The notes under the pieces are model-generated. The model made no database searches, had not been told where the DNA came from, and saw only the letters and a list, made by a program, of their open reading frames with translations. A DNA stretch of 64,000 nucleotides from an uncultured Subdoligranulum sp. (GTDB lineage: Bacteria; Bacillota; Clostridia; Christensenellales; CAG-314): NCBI GenBank assembly GCA_902496185.1, contig CABUZX010000005.1, positions 14,631-78,630 of the forward strand, in the 5' to 3' direction. Each line of letters begins with the position of its first letter. The stretch's first letter is position 1. Positions 1 to 7,328 of the stretch are shown in pieces. Made by a program: the position numbers and the translations under genes.

Positions 1-252
1 GGTGAGCAAAAATTAAATAAAAACGGAGCACCACTTTATGACTATATTGACGCTAAAGATGAAAATGGAGAGTTAATAATAGACACCAAAGAAACCGAGA
101 TTTACCTCAATGAAGATTGGAATATTCTTGATTATGTAAAAACAAATTACAACGATTTGACGGATAATGATTTTATTAAAACACTTTTAGATTATAATCT
201 GTTTTTATATATGAAAGAGAACAATATGCTATTTAACGATGATGAGGAATAG
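1..252 (+). CDS. C-terminal end of a probable DNA methyltransferase / RM subunit (partial)
   Basis: An open frame enters from the left edge and runs 83 codons to a TAG at 250-252. The visible part is hydrophilic and acidic, ends in several Asp/Glu residues, and has no catalytic motif. The next gene starts two bases after its stop and is a restriction specificity subunit, so this is most likely the C-terminus of the modification (M or fused RM) subunit of the same system. That assignment rests on context only. Confidence 0.5.
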   Translation, partial: GEQKLNKNGAPLYDYIDAKDENGELIIDTKETEIYLNEDWNILDYVKTNYNDLTDNDFIKTLLDYNLFLYMKENNMLFNDDEE

Positions 253-254
253 GT

Positions 255-1367
255 ATGAAAAAACATGTTCTTAAAACTACTGCATGGAAAGAATTTCTAT
301 TGCACCAAATAGCTAATGTTGACTATGGCACAAAATTGGATATAGGAAAAATGACATACAATAATCCTACAATAAATTTTGTTTCGAGAACATCCTATAA
401 CAACGGAGTAAAAGCGGTAGTTGATAAAATAGAAAACATAGAGCCATATCCGGCAGGTGATATAACCATTGCCTTGGGGGGAAGTATTGGTACTACATGT
501 GTTCAAACAGACCCCTTTTATACCAGTCAAAATGTTGCTGTAGTCCATTTTGACGATAACGTTCCTTTTGAAGCAAAACTCTTTATTTGTAGATTAGTGA
601 AAACTGAATGCGATAATAAATTCAAGGCCTTTGGAAGAGAGCTTAATTCTCACATAAAAAAAGATTTTTCCATTAATCTTCCCCAAACTCAAAAAGGAGA
701 GCCTGATTGGGAATGGATGAGTGATTATATTAAATCATTAAATGGAATTGTAAAAGAAAAAATGGATGAAATAAAAGAAATATCATCTAGTAATAAATCT
801 TTTAAAACAATCGCTCAAAGTATAGATATAGACGAATTTAAGAAGTGGGCAGGACTAAAAAATAACACTTGTCCAAAACAGCAAACACTACTAGATCTGC
901 AATGGGAAGTATTTAAAATTGGCGATATATTTAAAACATATACAGGCGGAGATTTAATTCTTGGAAATGTTGTTGAAGGCCCAATTCCAATAGTAACTCA
1001 TTCTGCAGAAAATAATGGTATTAACAAATTTTCTGAAACTATACCTCAAAAAAGACTATTTGACCACAAAAGAACAATAGCTCTTGCAGATAGAGGGACA
1101 TTTCATGCTACAATTCAAGAGCAGGATTTTTACATAGGGACACGAGTTAAAGCGTTGGAATTTAAAGGAGATTATTGTAGTAGAGAAATTTTAGCATTTA
1201 TAACCACTATTATTAATAACGAGTCTTTTAGATTCAGTTATGGTCGAAATTGTACAGGCGCTTTGGATGACTTGAAAATTAAATTGCCAGCAAAAGATAA
1301 AGAAACTCCAGACTATGAGTCTATGGAAAATTATATAAAATCTTTGCCGTATAGCAATAGAATTTAA
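255..1367 (+). CDS. hsdS: Restriction-modification specificity (S) subunit, HsdS-like
   Basis: A 370-residue protein with two target-recognition modules, roughly residues 8-150 and 215-360. Each ends in a similar helical segment (PDWEWMSDYIKSL near 157-169 and PDYESMENYIKSL near the C-terminus), the pseudo-symmetric design of S subunits. In type I or BcgI-like systems the S subunit picks the DNA site for the associated methyltransferase and nuclease. It follows the preceding fragment by two bases, so the two are probably translationally coupled. No restriction (R) subunit follows; it would have to lie upstream or be fused to M. Base composition is A+T-rich, as often seen in transferred RM loci. 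Confidence 0.8.
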   Translation: MKKHVLKTTAWKEFLLHQIANVDYGTKLDIGKMTYNNPTINFVSRTSYNNGVKAVVDKIENIEPYPAGDITIALGGSIGTTCVQTDPFYTSQNVAVVHFDDNVPFEAKLFICRLVKTECDNKFKAFGRELNSHIKKDFSINLPQTQKGEPDWEWMSDYIKSLNGIVKEKMDEIKEISSSNKSFKTIAQSIDIDEFKKWAGLKNNTCPKQQTLLDLQWEVFKIGDIFKTYTGGDLILGNVVEGPIPIVTHSAENNGINKFSETIPQKRLFDHKRTIALADRGTFHATIQEQDFYIGTRVKALEFKGDYCSREILAFITTIINNESFRFSYGRNCTGALDDLKIKLPAKDKETPDYESMENYIKSLPYSNRI

Positions 1368-1429
1368 TTTGTGAGGTTCAAATCCCGTAAGCAAAACGCT
1401 GAAAATATCTTTTTTATAGCCCTTTCACA

Positions 1430-1467
1430 GAAAAACGACAAATTTCGACAGAAATTTGTCGTTTTTC
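1430..1467. terminator. Perfect 17-bp stem hairpin after the RM locus
   Basis: Arms at 1430-1446 and 1451-1467 pair perfectly around a GACA loop. The arms carry A-runs on the left and T-runs on the right, so this can act as a terminator in either direction. It lies 60 bases past the S-subunit stop. Confidence 0.65.
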
Positions 1468-1475
1468 AGTTATAT

Positions 1476-1638
1476 TCGCCTTGCGGCGAGTGATATGCGT
1501 AAACGCGTGATATTTGCTTCGCAAGTGATATGCGCTTCGCGCGCTGAAGATTACAAGGCGGATTTAATTTCATCCGAGGTGGAACACCGAAGACTTCATC
1601 CAACCGTCCTTGTATCTCATCACGCGTCAGCGCGCATA
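1476..1638. repeat. Array of short hairpins separated by GTGATAT, inside a larger foldable element
   Basis: Four mini-hairpins (1476-1489, 1497-1506, 1514-1524, 1532-1542) are separated by an identical 7-base spacer, GTGATAT, at 1490, 1507 and 1525. They are followed by a larger inverted arrangement: ACAAGGCGG near 1553-1561 against CCGTCCTTGT near 1604-1613, with CGGAT/ATCCG inside it, and TATGCGC near 1530 against GCGCATA near 1632. The 65-codon frame crossing it looks accidental. This resembles a non-autonomous repeat or structured noncoding element. The rest of the 1368-1770 gap shows no gene. Confidence 0.6.
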
Positions 1639-1770
1639 ATTTTTACGGCTTGATGATATACACGCCTTTGGCGAGATTGGGATACGAGTTTTTTGCGGAA
1701 TTAATCTCTTTTGTCGATTAACGTAAGAGAGGTTTTACTTTTTAATAAAAAATAAACGAGGAGGCAAATT

Positions 1771-2121
1771 ATGACTCATTATATGAAACTTGCTTTTGAG
1801 CCTTTTCAGCAAATATTGACAGGGCTTAAAACGATAGAATTACGTCTTAACGACGAAAAAAGACAAAAGATAAAGGTGGGCGATATTATTGTTTTTTGCA
1901 ACGTACAACAGCCCGAGCAAAAATTAAATGCAAAGGTGATAAATTTGCATAATTTTGCTACCTTTGCCGACCTTTATTTAAGCCTACCGTTAGAAAAATG
2001 CGGATATTTGCCTGAGCAAAAAAGTTTTGCAAAATACACCGATATGTACAAGTATTATACGAAAGAAGAGGAAAAGCGTTTTGGCGTATTGGGAATAGAA
2101 ATTTCAATTGTTAGTATTTGA
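1771..2121 (+). CDS. ASCH-domain (PUA-like) protein
   Basis: A 116-residue single-domain protein preceded by GAGGAGG seven bases before the ATG. The N-terminus (HYMKLAFEPFQQILTGLKTIELRL, read in pieces: PF..I..G.KTIE.RL, then GDII.F at about residues 37-42) matches the ASCH fold, a beta-barrel related to PUA RNA-binding domains. ASCH proteins are proposed to bind RNA or modified nucleosides; some hydrolyse N4-acetylcytidine. The substrate here cannot be told. It is monocistronic, because the next promoter overlaps its stop codon. Confidence 0.8.
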   Translation: MTHYMKLAFEPFQQILTGLKTIELRLNDEKRQKIKVGDIIVFCNVQQPEQKLNAKVINLHNFATFADLYLSLPLEKCGYLPEQKSFAKYTDMYKYYTKEEEKRFGVLGIEISIVSI

Positions 2122-2146
2122 CAAATTTTAAGAATATATATATAAT
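2118..2146 (+). promoter_or_regulatory. Promoter for the degV operon
   Basis: TTGACA at 2118-2123 and TATAAT at 2141-2146 are exact consensus boxes with a 17-bp spacer. The -35 box overlaps the stop codon of the ASCH gene. The first downstream start is degV at 2208. Confidence 0.75.
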
Positions 2147-2207
2147 ATTTTCTAATATTTCGTAAATTTATGTCGAAATAAATATAATTTGTAAGGGAGA
2201 TAAATAT

Positions 2208-3077
2208 ATGTATCAATTATTTACCGATACGGATACTGACATTACGCCCGAATTGGCTAAAGAATACGGATATAAACTTATTAGTATGCCGTACGTCAAA
2301 GGCGGAAAAGAAATTTATCCTTACGAGGATTTTGAAAAATTTGATTATAAAGCTTTTTACTCGGATTTACGCAATGGAGATATACCTTCCACTTGCGCTC
2401 TTTCGCCTGCTAAATATATAGAGTACTTTGAGCCTACTTTAAAGGAGGGCAAGGATATACTGTACGTACACTTTTCCTCCGCAATGAGTGGCACGTTTGA
2501 TGCAATGAAGCTTGCTTGGGCTGAATTATCTAACAAATATCCTGAAAGAAAATTCTATACCGTTGATACAAAAGCAATTACAATTTGTAGCTATAATATC
2601 GTCTTGGAAATAGGCGACCTTGCAAAAAATGGAGCGAGCGCGCAACAAATTCTTGATTGGGCTCAACAAAACGTTGACAAATTCGCCGTTTATTTTTATG
2701 CCGACGATTTAAAGTTTTTTGGCAAAAGCGGTAGGGTAAGTCACCTTTCGGCAACGATGGGCAATTTGCTTGGAATACGTCCAATTATCAATATGAACTC
2801 TGACGGTATAATGGATTCCATTGCAAAAGCAAAGGGCAAAAAAGCAACCTTGTCAAAACTTTTTGAATACGTGCGTACTTTGCAAGAGGATATTAAAGGA
2901 CATAGAGTTATTATTGGTCACGCTGACGCTTATGATTTGGCGGAAGAGTTGCAAACAATGCTCAAAAATGAATACGGTCAGGATTTAAATACGCAGATAG
3001 TAGTAGTCAATCCTACTGCAGGTAGTCACTGCGGACCTGATACCGTGGGGGTTTGTTTCCACGCAAAACACAGATAA
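2208..3077 (+). CDS. DegV family fatty-acid-binding protein
   Basis: The 289-residue length fits the DegV/FakB family, which holds a fatty acid in a deep pocket and, in FakAB systems, presents it to the kinase FakA. Family features visible here are the TDTDTDI opening, the S-T-C-A-L-S-P segment near residues 64-70, the H-F-S-S-A-M-S-G-T-F loop near 89-98 that contacts the carboxylate, and the FFGKSGR segment near 169-175. RBS GGGAGA precedes the ATG. No fakA is in the window. It heads a likely operon with the GNAT gene three bases downstream. Confidence 0.88.
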   Translation: MYQLFTDTDTDITPELAKEYGYKLISMPYVKGGKEIYPYEDFEKFDYKAFYSDLRNGDIPSTCALSPAKYIEYFEPTLKEGKDILYVHFSSAMSGTFDAMKLAWAELSNKYPERKFYTVDTKAITICSYNIVLEIGDLAKNGASAQQILDWAQQNVDKFAVYFYADDLKFFGKSGRVSHLSATMGNLLGIRPIINMNSDGIMDSIAKAKGKKATLSKLFEYVRTLQEDIKGHRVIIGHADAYDLAEELQTMLKNEYGQDLNTQIVVVNPTAGSHCGPDTVGVCFHAKHR

Positions 3078-3080
3078 ATT

Positions 3081-4199
3081 ATGATAGAAGTTAGGCAAGT
3101 AAAAGCTAAAAAAGAAATTAAAGAATTTATCGAGTTTCCTTTGAGACTTTACAAGGACAATCCTTACTTTGTTCCGCCGTTGTACGGCGACGAAAAGGCG
3201 CTCTTTAAAAGCAAAACGGTGTACGACGACCAGTGCGAAACGGTTTACTTTATAGCGCTAAAAGACGGCAAAACCGTTGGACGCATTTCGGCAATTTTAC
3301 AAAGAGCAAGTAATGAAAAATGGCAACAAAAACGGGTGCGTTTTACAAGGTTTGATTGTATTGACAATCAAGAGGTTAGCGACGCATTGTTTGACGCGGT
3401 AGAGAATTGGGCAAAGCAAAAAGGTATGAACGAAATAGTTGGTCCTTTGGGTTTTTCCGACCTTGAAAGAGAGGGGTTGCTTGTAGAGGGATTTGATTAT
3501 GTTTCTACCTTTGAGGAGCAATATAACTTTCCCTATTATCAAAGATTGATAGAAAACCGTGGCTACGTAAAGGAAGTTGACTGGATTGAACATAGATTAT
3601 TTTATCCCAAAACGGTAGATGAACGTTTGAGCAGATTGTCGGCGCTCATGATGAAAAAATACGATTTGCATTTTGGCACGGCAAAAAATACCGCGCAGTT
3701 CATCAAAAAATACGGAGAGGGCTTTTTTGAGATTTTGGATAAAACGTACGTCAATATATATCAATCCGTACCTTTTACTCAAAATATGAAAAAACAGCTT
3801 TTGAGTAGTTTAAAATTAATAATTAACATAAAGCACGTTGCCGTTATACTTGACAAAAACGAAAATATCGTTTGTTTTGGTATATGTTTTCCTGCAATAG
3901 GCAAACAGTTGCAAAAAAGCGGAGGGAGACTTACGCCTTTAACCTTGCTGAAGTTGTTAAAAACTATCAAATATCCCACCGTAATCGACCTTGGTTTGAT
4001 TGGTGTTGTAAACGAATATCGCGGTAGGGGTATTGCAACGGCGCTGATTTGTCAAATAATGAATATGCTTTCGGATAAAAATATCGAATACGCCGAAACA
4101 AATCTCAATCTTGAGGATAATGCAAATATAATAAACCAATGGAAGAGTTTTGACAGTTTGCAACATAAACGTAGGCGGAGTTACGTTAAAAAAATATAG
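3081..4199 (+). CDS. GNAT-superfamily N-acetyltransferase
   Basis: A 372-residue protein. The first half (KDNPYFVPPLY near 24-34, KDGKTVGRI near 60-68) and the C-terminal R-G-R-G-I-A motif near residue 315 look like a GNAT fold; R-x-x-G-x-A binds the acetyl-CoA pyrophosphate. It matches the long uncharacterised two-lobed GNAT-like proteins of Clostridia, whose acceptor is unknown. The start lies three bases after degV with no good ribosome site of its own, so translation is probably coupled to degV. Confidence 0.75.
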   Translation: MIEVRQVKAKKEIKEFIEFPLRLYKDNPYFVPPLYGDEKALFKSKTVYDDQCETVYFIALKDGKTVGRISAILQRASNEKWQQKRVRFTRFDCIDNQEVSDALFDAVENWAKQKGMNEIVGPLGFSDLEREGLLVEGFDYVSTFEEQYNFPYYQRLIENRGYVKEVDWIEHRLFYPKTVDERLSRLSALMMKKYDLHFGTAKNTAQFIKKYGEGFFEILDKTYVNIYQSVPFTQNMKKQLLSSLKLIINIKHVAVILDKNENIVCFGICFPAIGKQLQKSGGRLTPLTLLKLLKTIKYPTVIDLGLIGVVNEYRGRGIATALICQIMNMLSDKNIEYAETNLNLEDNANIINQWKSFDSLQHKRRRSYVKKI

Positions 4200-4241
4200 G
4201 AATATAGTATAATAGGTTAAAGAAAAAACAAGGAGGGCAAA

Positions 4242-4865
4242 ATGAAAGTTTTGTTGCTAAACGGTAGCGCGCGCAAAGGCGGTTGTACCGCAAGGGCGTT
4301 GAAAGAAGTGGAGGAGATACTCCAAGCGGAAGGTATTGAGACAGAAACCATAGTAGTGGGCGACAAAACAATCAGAGGGTGTATTGCTTGTAGTAGTTGC
4401 AAAAAAACAGGCAAATGTGTGTTTGACGACCTTGTCAACGAGTTGGCTGTCAAGTTTAAGGACGCTGACGGCTTGATTGTAGGCACGCCCGTTTATTACG
4501 CCGGCGCAAGCGGTACGGTAATATCCCTTTTGGACAGGCTTTTTTGCAGTACGCCTTTTGACAAAACCATGAAGGTGGGCTCGGCGGTGTTGTCCTCAAG
4601 GCGCGCTGGCAGTACTTCTGCCCTTGACGAAATAAACAAGTATTTTGCAATAGCAAATATGCCCATTTTAACCAGTACTTATTGGAACGAAGTACACGGC
4701 TCTGTTGCTCAAGACGTAGAAAAGGATTTGGAAGGTTTGCAAACCATGCGCAATCTTGCAAGAAATATGGCTTTTGCAATCAAATCCATACAATTGGGCA
4801 AGCAAAAATACGGTCTGCCCAAAATAGAAAGAACGGCGCGCACGAGCTTTCCTGACGGATTGTGA
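4242..4865 (+). CDS. Flavodoxin-fold NAD(P)H-dependent FMN reductase family protein
   Basis: A 207-residue protein opening LLLNGSARKGGCT, the phosphate-binding loop of the NADPH-dependent FMN reductase / iron-sulfur flavoprotein family. C-x-x-C-x-x-x-x-x-C cysteines follow at residues 47-57 (CIACSSCKKTGKC), a cluster seen in iron-sulfur flavoproteins, and a G-T-P-V-Y-Y-A segment near 86-92. It probably reduces a flavin or quinone; the substrate is unknown. Strong RBS (AAGGAGGG). A perfect hairpin terminator follows at 4930. Confidence 0.82.
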   Translation: MKVLLLNGSARKGGCTARALKEVEEILQAEGIETETIVVGDKTIRGCIACSSCKKTGKCVFDDLVNELAVKFKDADGLIVGTPVYYAGASGTVISLLDRLFCSTPFDKTMKVGSAVLSSRRAGSTSALDEINKYFAIANMPILTSTYWNEVHGSVAQDVEKDLEGLQTMRNLARNMAFAIKSIQLGKQKYGLPKIERTARTSFPDGL

Positions 4866-4929
4866 GACGCAAGTACGGGTAGTTTCGTCCGTTTGACAAG
4901 GATTAGTACACAAGGCTGATTTAAATTAA

Positions 4930-4965
4930 AAAAACCATCATAGAGCAAAATCTATGATGGTTTTT
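4930..4965. terminator. Bidirectional terminator between flavoprotein and XRE genes
   Basis: A 15-bp perfect stem (4930-4944 with 4951-4965), a 6-base loop, and flanking A- and T-runs. It sits between the plus-strand flavoprotein gene and the minus-strand XRE gene, so it can serve both. Confidence 0.8.
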
Positions 4966-4978
4966 GGTTTTGGTGGGA

Positions 4979-5191
4979 TTATTGTTTTCTGCCGATTAAA
5001 TAATCAATATCTTCTTCAAAATAATCTGCAATTTTGCAAAGATTTGTTAAGGAAACTTCTCTCTGGCAATGCAAGTATCGCGAAATTGTTTGTTGCGGAA
5101 TATCAACTTTGCGGGCAAATTCCGAAATACTCGTTTCGCCAATCAACAATTTTAAATTTTGCGAAAATTTAATCATCCATTTATTTTCCAT
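4979..5191 (-). CDS. Small XRE-family HTH repressor
   Basis: A 70-residue protein made almost entirely of a Cro/C1-type helix-turn-helix: SEFARKVDIPQQTISRYL at about residues 23-40, then the YFEEDIDYLIGR tail common in phage-like regulators. Two palindromic operators lie immediately upstream (5201-5248), so autoregulation is likely. No Shine-Dalgarno sequence precedes the ATG, and the putative -10 runs into it, so the message may be leaderless; a second in-frame ATG five codons in is possible. Confidence 0.82.
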   Translation of the reverse strand: MENKWMIKFSQNLKLLIGETSISEFARKVDIPQQTISRYLHCQREVSLTNLCKIADYFEEDIDYLIGRKQ

Positions 5192-5200
5192 ATAATTTAG

Positions 5201-5248
5201 TTTACACCAAACGGTGTAAATTATTTGACATTACACCAAATGGTGTGA
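5201..5248. promoter_or_regulatory. Two palindromic operators upstream of the XRE repressor
   Basis: Site 1 at 5201-5220 is TTTACACC-AAAC-GGTGTAAA, a perfect palindrome. Site 2 at 5231-5248 has the core ACACCA-AA-TGGTGT. The centres are 29 bp apart. On the minus strand TTTACA in site 1 followed 17 bp later by AATTAT could be the promoter, which would be blocked by repressor bound at site 1. Confidence 0.75.
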
Positions 5249-5383
5249 TATAAATTAAGTATTATCAAAAAGACAGAAGCTCACGTTATTTCGATTTTTG
5301 AAGAAGGACCCCCTCCGGAAAAAGAAGAGAAACAAGCGGGAGTTTTTGTTGAAAAGGGCGCTGAAGACTCGCTCAAAGACTAA
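5249..5383 (+). pseudogene. Start-less ORF remnant divergent from the XRE gene
   Basis: An open frame of 44 codons ends at TAA 5381-5383, directly before a strong terminator, but has no ATG/GTG/TTG start with a ribosome site. The peptide is charged and rich in Glu/Lys with a Pro-Pro-Pro stretch. Its position downstream of the operators suggests the 3' remnant of a gene once controlled by the XRE protein. It resembles nothing I recognise. Confidence 0.35.
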
Positions 5384-5390
5384 ACTACAA

Positions 5391-5427
5391 ACCAAAAGGG
5401 TTGCAACATAGTTGCAACCCTTTTGGT
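5391..5427. terminator. Strong bidirectional terminator
   Basis: A perfect 17-bp stem (5391-5407 with 5411-5427) with a 3-base loop. It lies 22 bases past the end of the minus-strand flavodiiron gene and eight bases past the plus-strand remnant. Confidence 0.75.
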
Positions 5428-5449
5428 ATTAATTAAAAATGTGTCTTTT

Positions 5450-7243
5450 TTATTTTATTGGTTCAAAGTCGGCGTAGCCGTGTTTGCAGAGGGGGCAAAC
5501 GATATCTTCTGGCAGTTTGTCGCCCTCGTAGACGTATCCGCAAATTTTGCAAACGTAGCCTTTTTTGCCTTCGGTTTGGGGTTTTGGTTTTACGTTGTTG
5601 AAGTAGTAGTCGTAAGTCATACTTTCTGCGTCGGAAATAACGCGCGCTTCTGTAACAGAGCAGATAAACAAGCCGTGGGTGTCAAGGTCAACGTAATTTT
5701 CTACCTTAAGCGAAAGAAAAGCGTTGATATATTTTGGCAAAAACAGCAATCCGTTGTCGGAGCGCATTTCTACTTCGCAGTTTTCAAATTTGTTTACGTT
5801 GCGTCCGCTATTAAAGCCAAAGTTTTCAAACACTTTGAAAGGCGCTTGGGTAGTCAAGCAGTTTACGTTCATTATCCCCGATTGTTTGATAACGTGGTGG
5901 GAGTAGTTTTGTTTGTTGATTGCAACGGACACTCTGTTTGGGGTGTTTGTTACTTGCTGAACGGTGTTTACGATAAGGCCGTTGTCTTTTTTGCCGTCGT
6001 TAGAGGTAACGACGTAAAGTCCGTAGCCTATTTTAAACAGAGCGTTCATATCGTGTTTGTTGGCGGTTTGAGCGTCTTGGGCTACGTATTCACGGCAAAA
6101 CTCGTCGGCAAGAAGGTCAAGTTGTTGTTTGTTTTGGTCGTTTAAAGCCGAGCGAATGGAAATTTCCGTATTTGCGTAGGTTAAGTTTTTTGAGCCTTCA
6201 AACATACCTTTCATAACCTTTGTCGCCATTGGCGCCCAAGAGCCGTTTTCGATAAAGCCTATCATTCTGTTTTGATAGTTGCGTTCTGTCAAGTGGTGGA
6301 TAAAGGTATGCATAAAGGGGAATATCCCCGCGTTGTACGTGGTGGTTGCAAGGATAAGTTTGCCGTACCTAAAGGCGTCTTCTACTGCCTCTGCCATATC
6401 GCATCTTGCAAGGTCGTTTAATACTACCTTTGGACAACCCCTTGCGCGCAGTTTTTCCGCAAGTAGTTCTACCACCGCCTTTGTGTTGCCATAAACGGAA
6501 GTATAGGCAATGACTATGCCCTCGCTTTCTACGCCGTAAGAGGACCAAGTGTCATAAAGGTTGATATAATATCCGAGGTTTTCGTTGAGTATAGGTCCGT
6601 GCAACGGGCAAATGGTTGCAATATCAAGCGTAGACGCCTTTTTGAGTACGCTTTGTACTTGCGCGCCGTATTTGCCTACGATACCTATATAATATCTTCT
6701 TGCTTCGCAAGCCCAATCTTCTTCTATGTCCAACGCGCCAAACTTGCCGAATCCGTCGGCGGAAAAAAGAATTTTGTCCTTTGAGTCGTAGGTCATTATT
6801 ACTTCCGGCCAGTGAACCATTGGCGCGCCCACAAAGTGCAGGGTGTGTTCGCCAAGTTCCAACGTACTGCCTTCTGCAACGACTATGCGGTTGTTTTCAA
6901 ATTCCGTACCGAAAAAGTTGCGCATCATCAAAAACGCCTTTTGCGAAGAAACAACCGTAACGTTGGGGTAGGCTTTTACAAAGTTGAGTATATTTGCCGA
7001 GTGGTCGGGCTCCATGTGTTGAATTACCAAATAGTCTGGTTTTTTGCCGTTGAGTACGTTTTGAATATTGTCTAACCATTCGTGCGTAAAGCGACGGTCT
7101 ACTGTATCCATTACGGCTATTTTTTTGTCGAGTATTACGTAAGAGTTGTAAGCCATACCGTTTGGCACTACGTATTGACCTTCAAACAAATCGACGTCGT
7201 GGTCGTTTACGCCGACGTATTTTACGTCTTGAGAAATAAACAT
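5450..7243 (-). CDS. Flavodiiron protein with C-terminal flavin-reductase and rubredoxin domains
   Basis: A 597-residue cytoplasmic enzyme that reduces O2 to water and/or NO to N2O. Domain 1 (about 1-240) is a beta-lactamase-like diiron domain with ligands visible as H76-x-E78-x-D80-H81, H144, D163 and H215. Domain 2 (about 243-390) is flavodoxin, with the FMN loop TSVYGNT. Domain 3 (about 405-540) resembles DIM6/NTAB flavin reductases. Domain 4 (about 545-597) is rubredoxin with CKICGYVYEG and CPLCKHG. Electrons could pass from NAD(P)H through domains 3 and 4 to the diiron site in one chain. It lies 85 bases downstream of methionine gamma-lyase on the same strand, RBS GGAGGAAAAAA. Confidence 0.92.
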   Translation of the reverse strand: MFISQDVKYVGVNDHDVDLFEGQYVVPNGMAYNSYVILDKKIAVMDTVDRRFTHEWLDNIQNVLNGKKPDYLVIQHMEPDHSANILNFVKAYPNVTVVSSQKAFLMMRNFFGTEFENNRIVVAEGSTLELGEHTLHFVGAPMVHWPEVIMTYDSKDKILFSADGFGKFGALDIEEDWACEARRYYIGIVGKYGAQVQSVLKKASTLDIATICPLHGPILNENLGYYINLYDTWSSYGVESEGIVIAYTSVYGNTKAVVELLAEKLRARGCPKVVLNDLARCDMAEAVEDAFRYGKLILATTTYNAGIFPFMHTFIHHLTERNYQNRMIGFIENGSWAPMATKVMKGMFEGSKNLTYANTEISIRSALNDQNKQQLDLLADEFCREYVAQDAQTANKHDMNALFKIGYGLYVVTSNDGKKDNGLIVNTVQQVTNTPNRVSVAINKQNYSHHVIKQSGIMNVNCLTTQAPFKVFENFGFNSGRNVNKFENCEVEMRSDNGLLFLPKYINAFLSLKVENYVDLDTHGLFICSVTEARVISDAESMTYDYYFNNVKPKPQTEGKKGYVCKICGYVYEGDKLPEDIVCPLCKHGYADFEPIK

Positions 7244-7328
7244 ATTAAATTTTTTCCTCCAAAATATATCAGTTATTTTTAAAGCAACCGAAAAAACTCA
7301 GTTGCTTTGTTTTTTTTGTTGGTTTTAA

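Noticed and set aside
1476..1638. CRISPR array
   Set aside because: Spacer-like and repeat-like parts are too short (7 and about 10 bases), and no cas gene is in the window.
1456..1653. 65-codon frame across the hairpin array
   Set aside because: It overlaps inverted repeats almost entirely and has no ribosome site.
5423..6145. 240-codon plus-strand frame opposite the flavodiiron gene
   Set aside because: It is a reverse shadow of a gene with clear domains and metal ligands; the translation is an implausible Val/Phe-rich string.
7281..7308. Hairpin between megL and the flavodiiron gene as megL terminator
   Set aside because: AAAGCAAC/GTTGCTTT pairs, but the T-run is on the plus strand, the wrong direction for the minus-strand genes. 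It may be a weak structure only.
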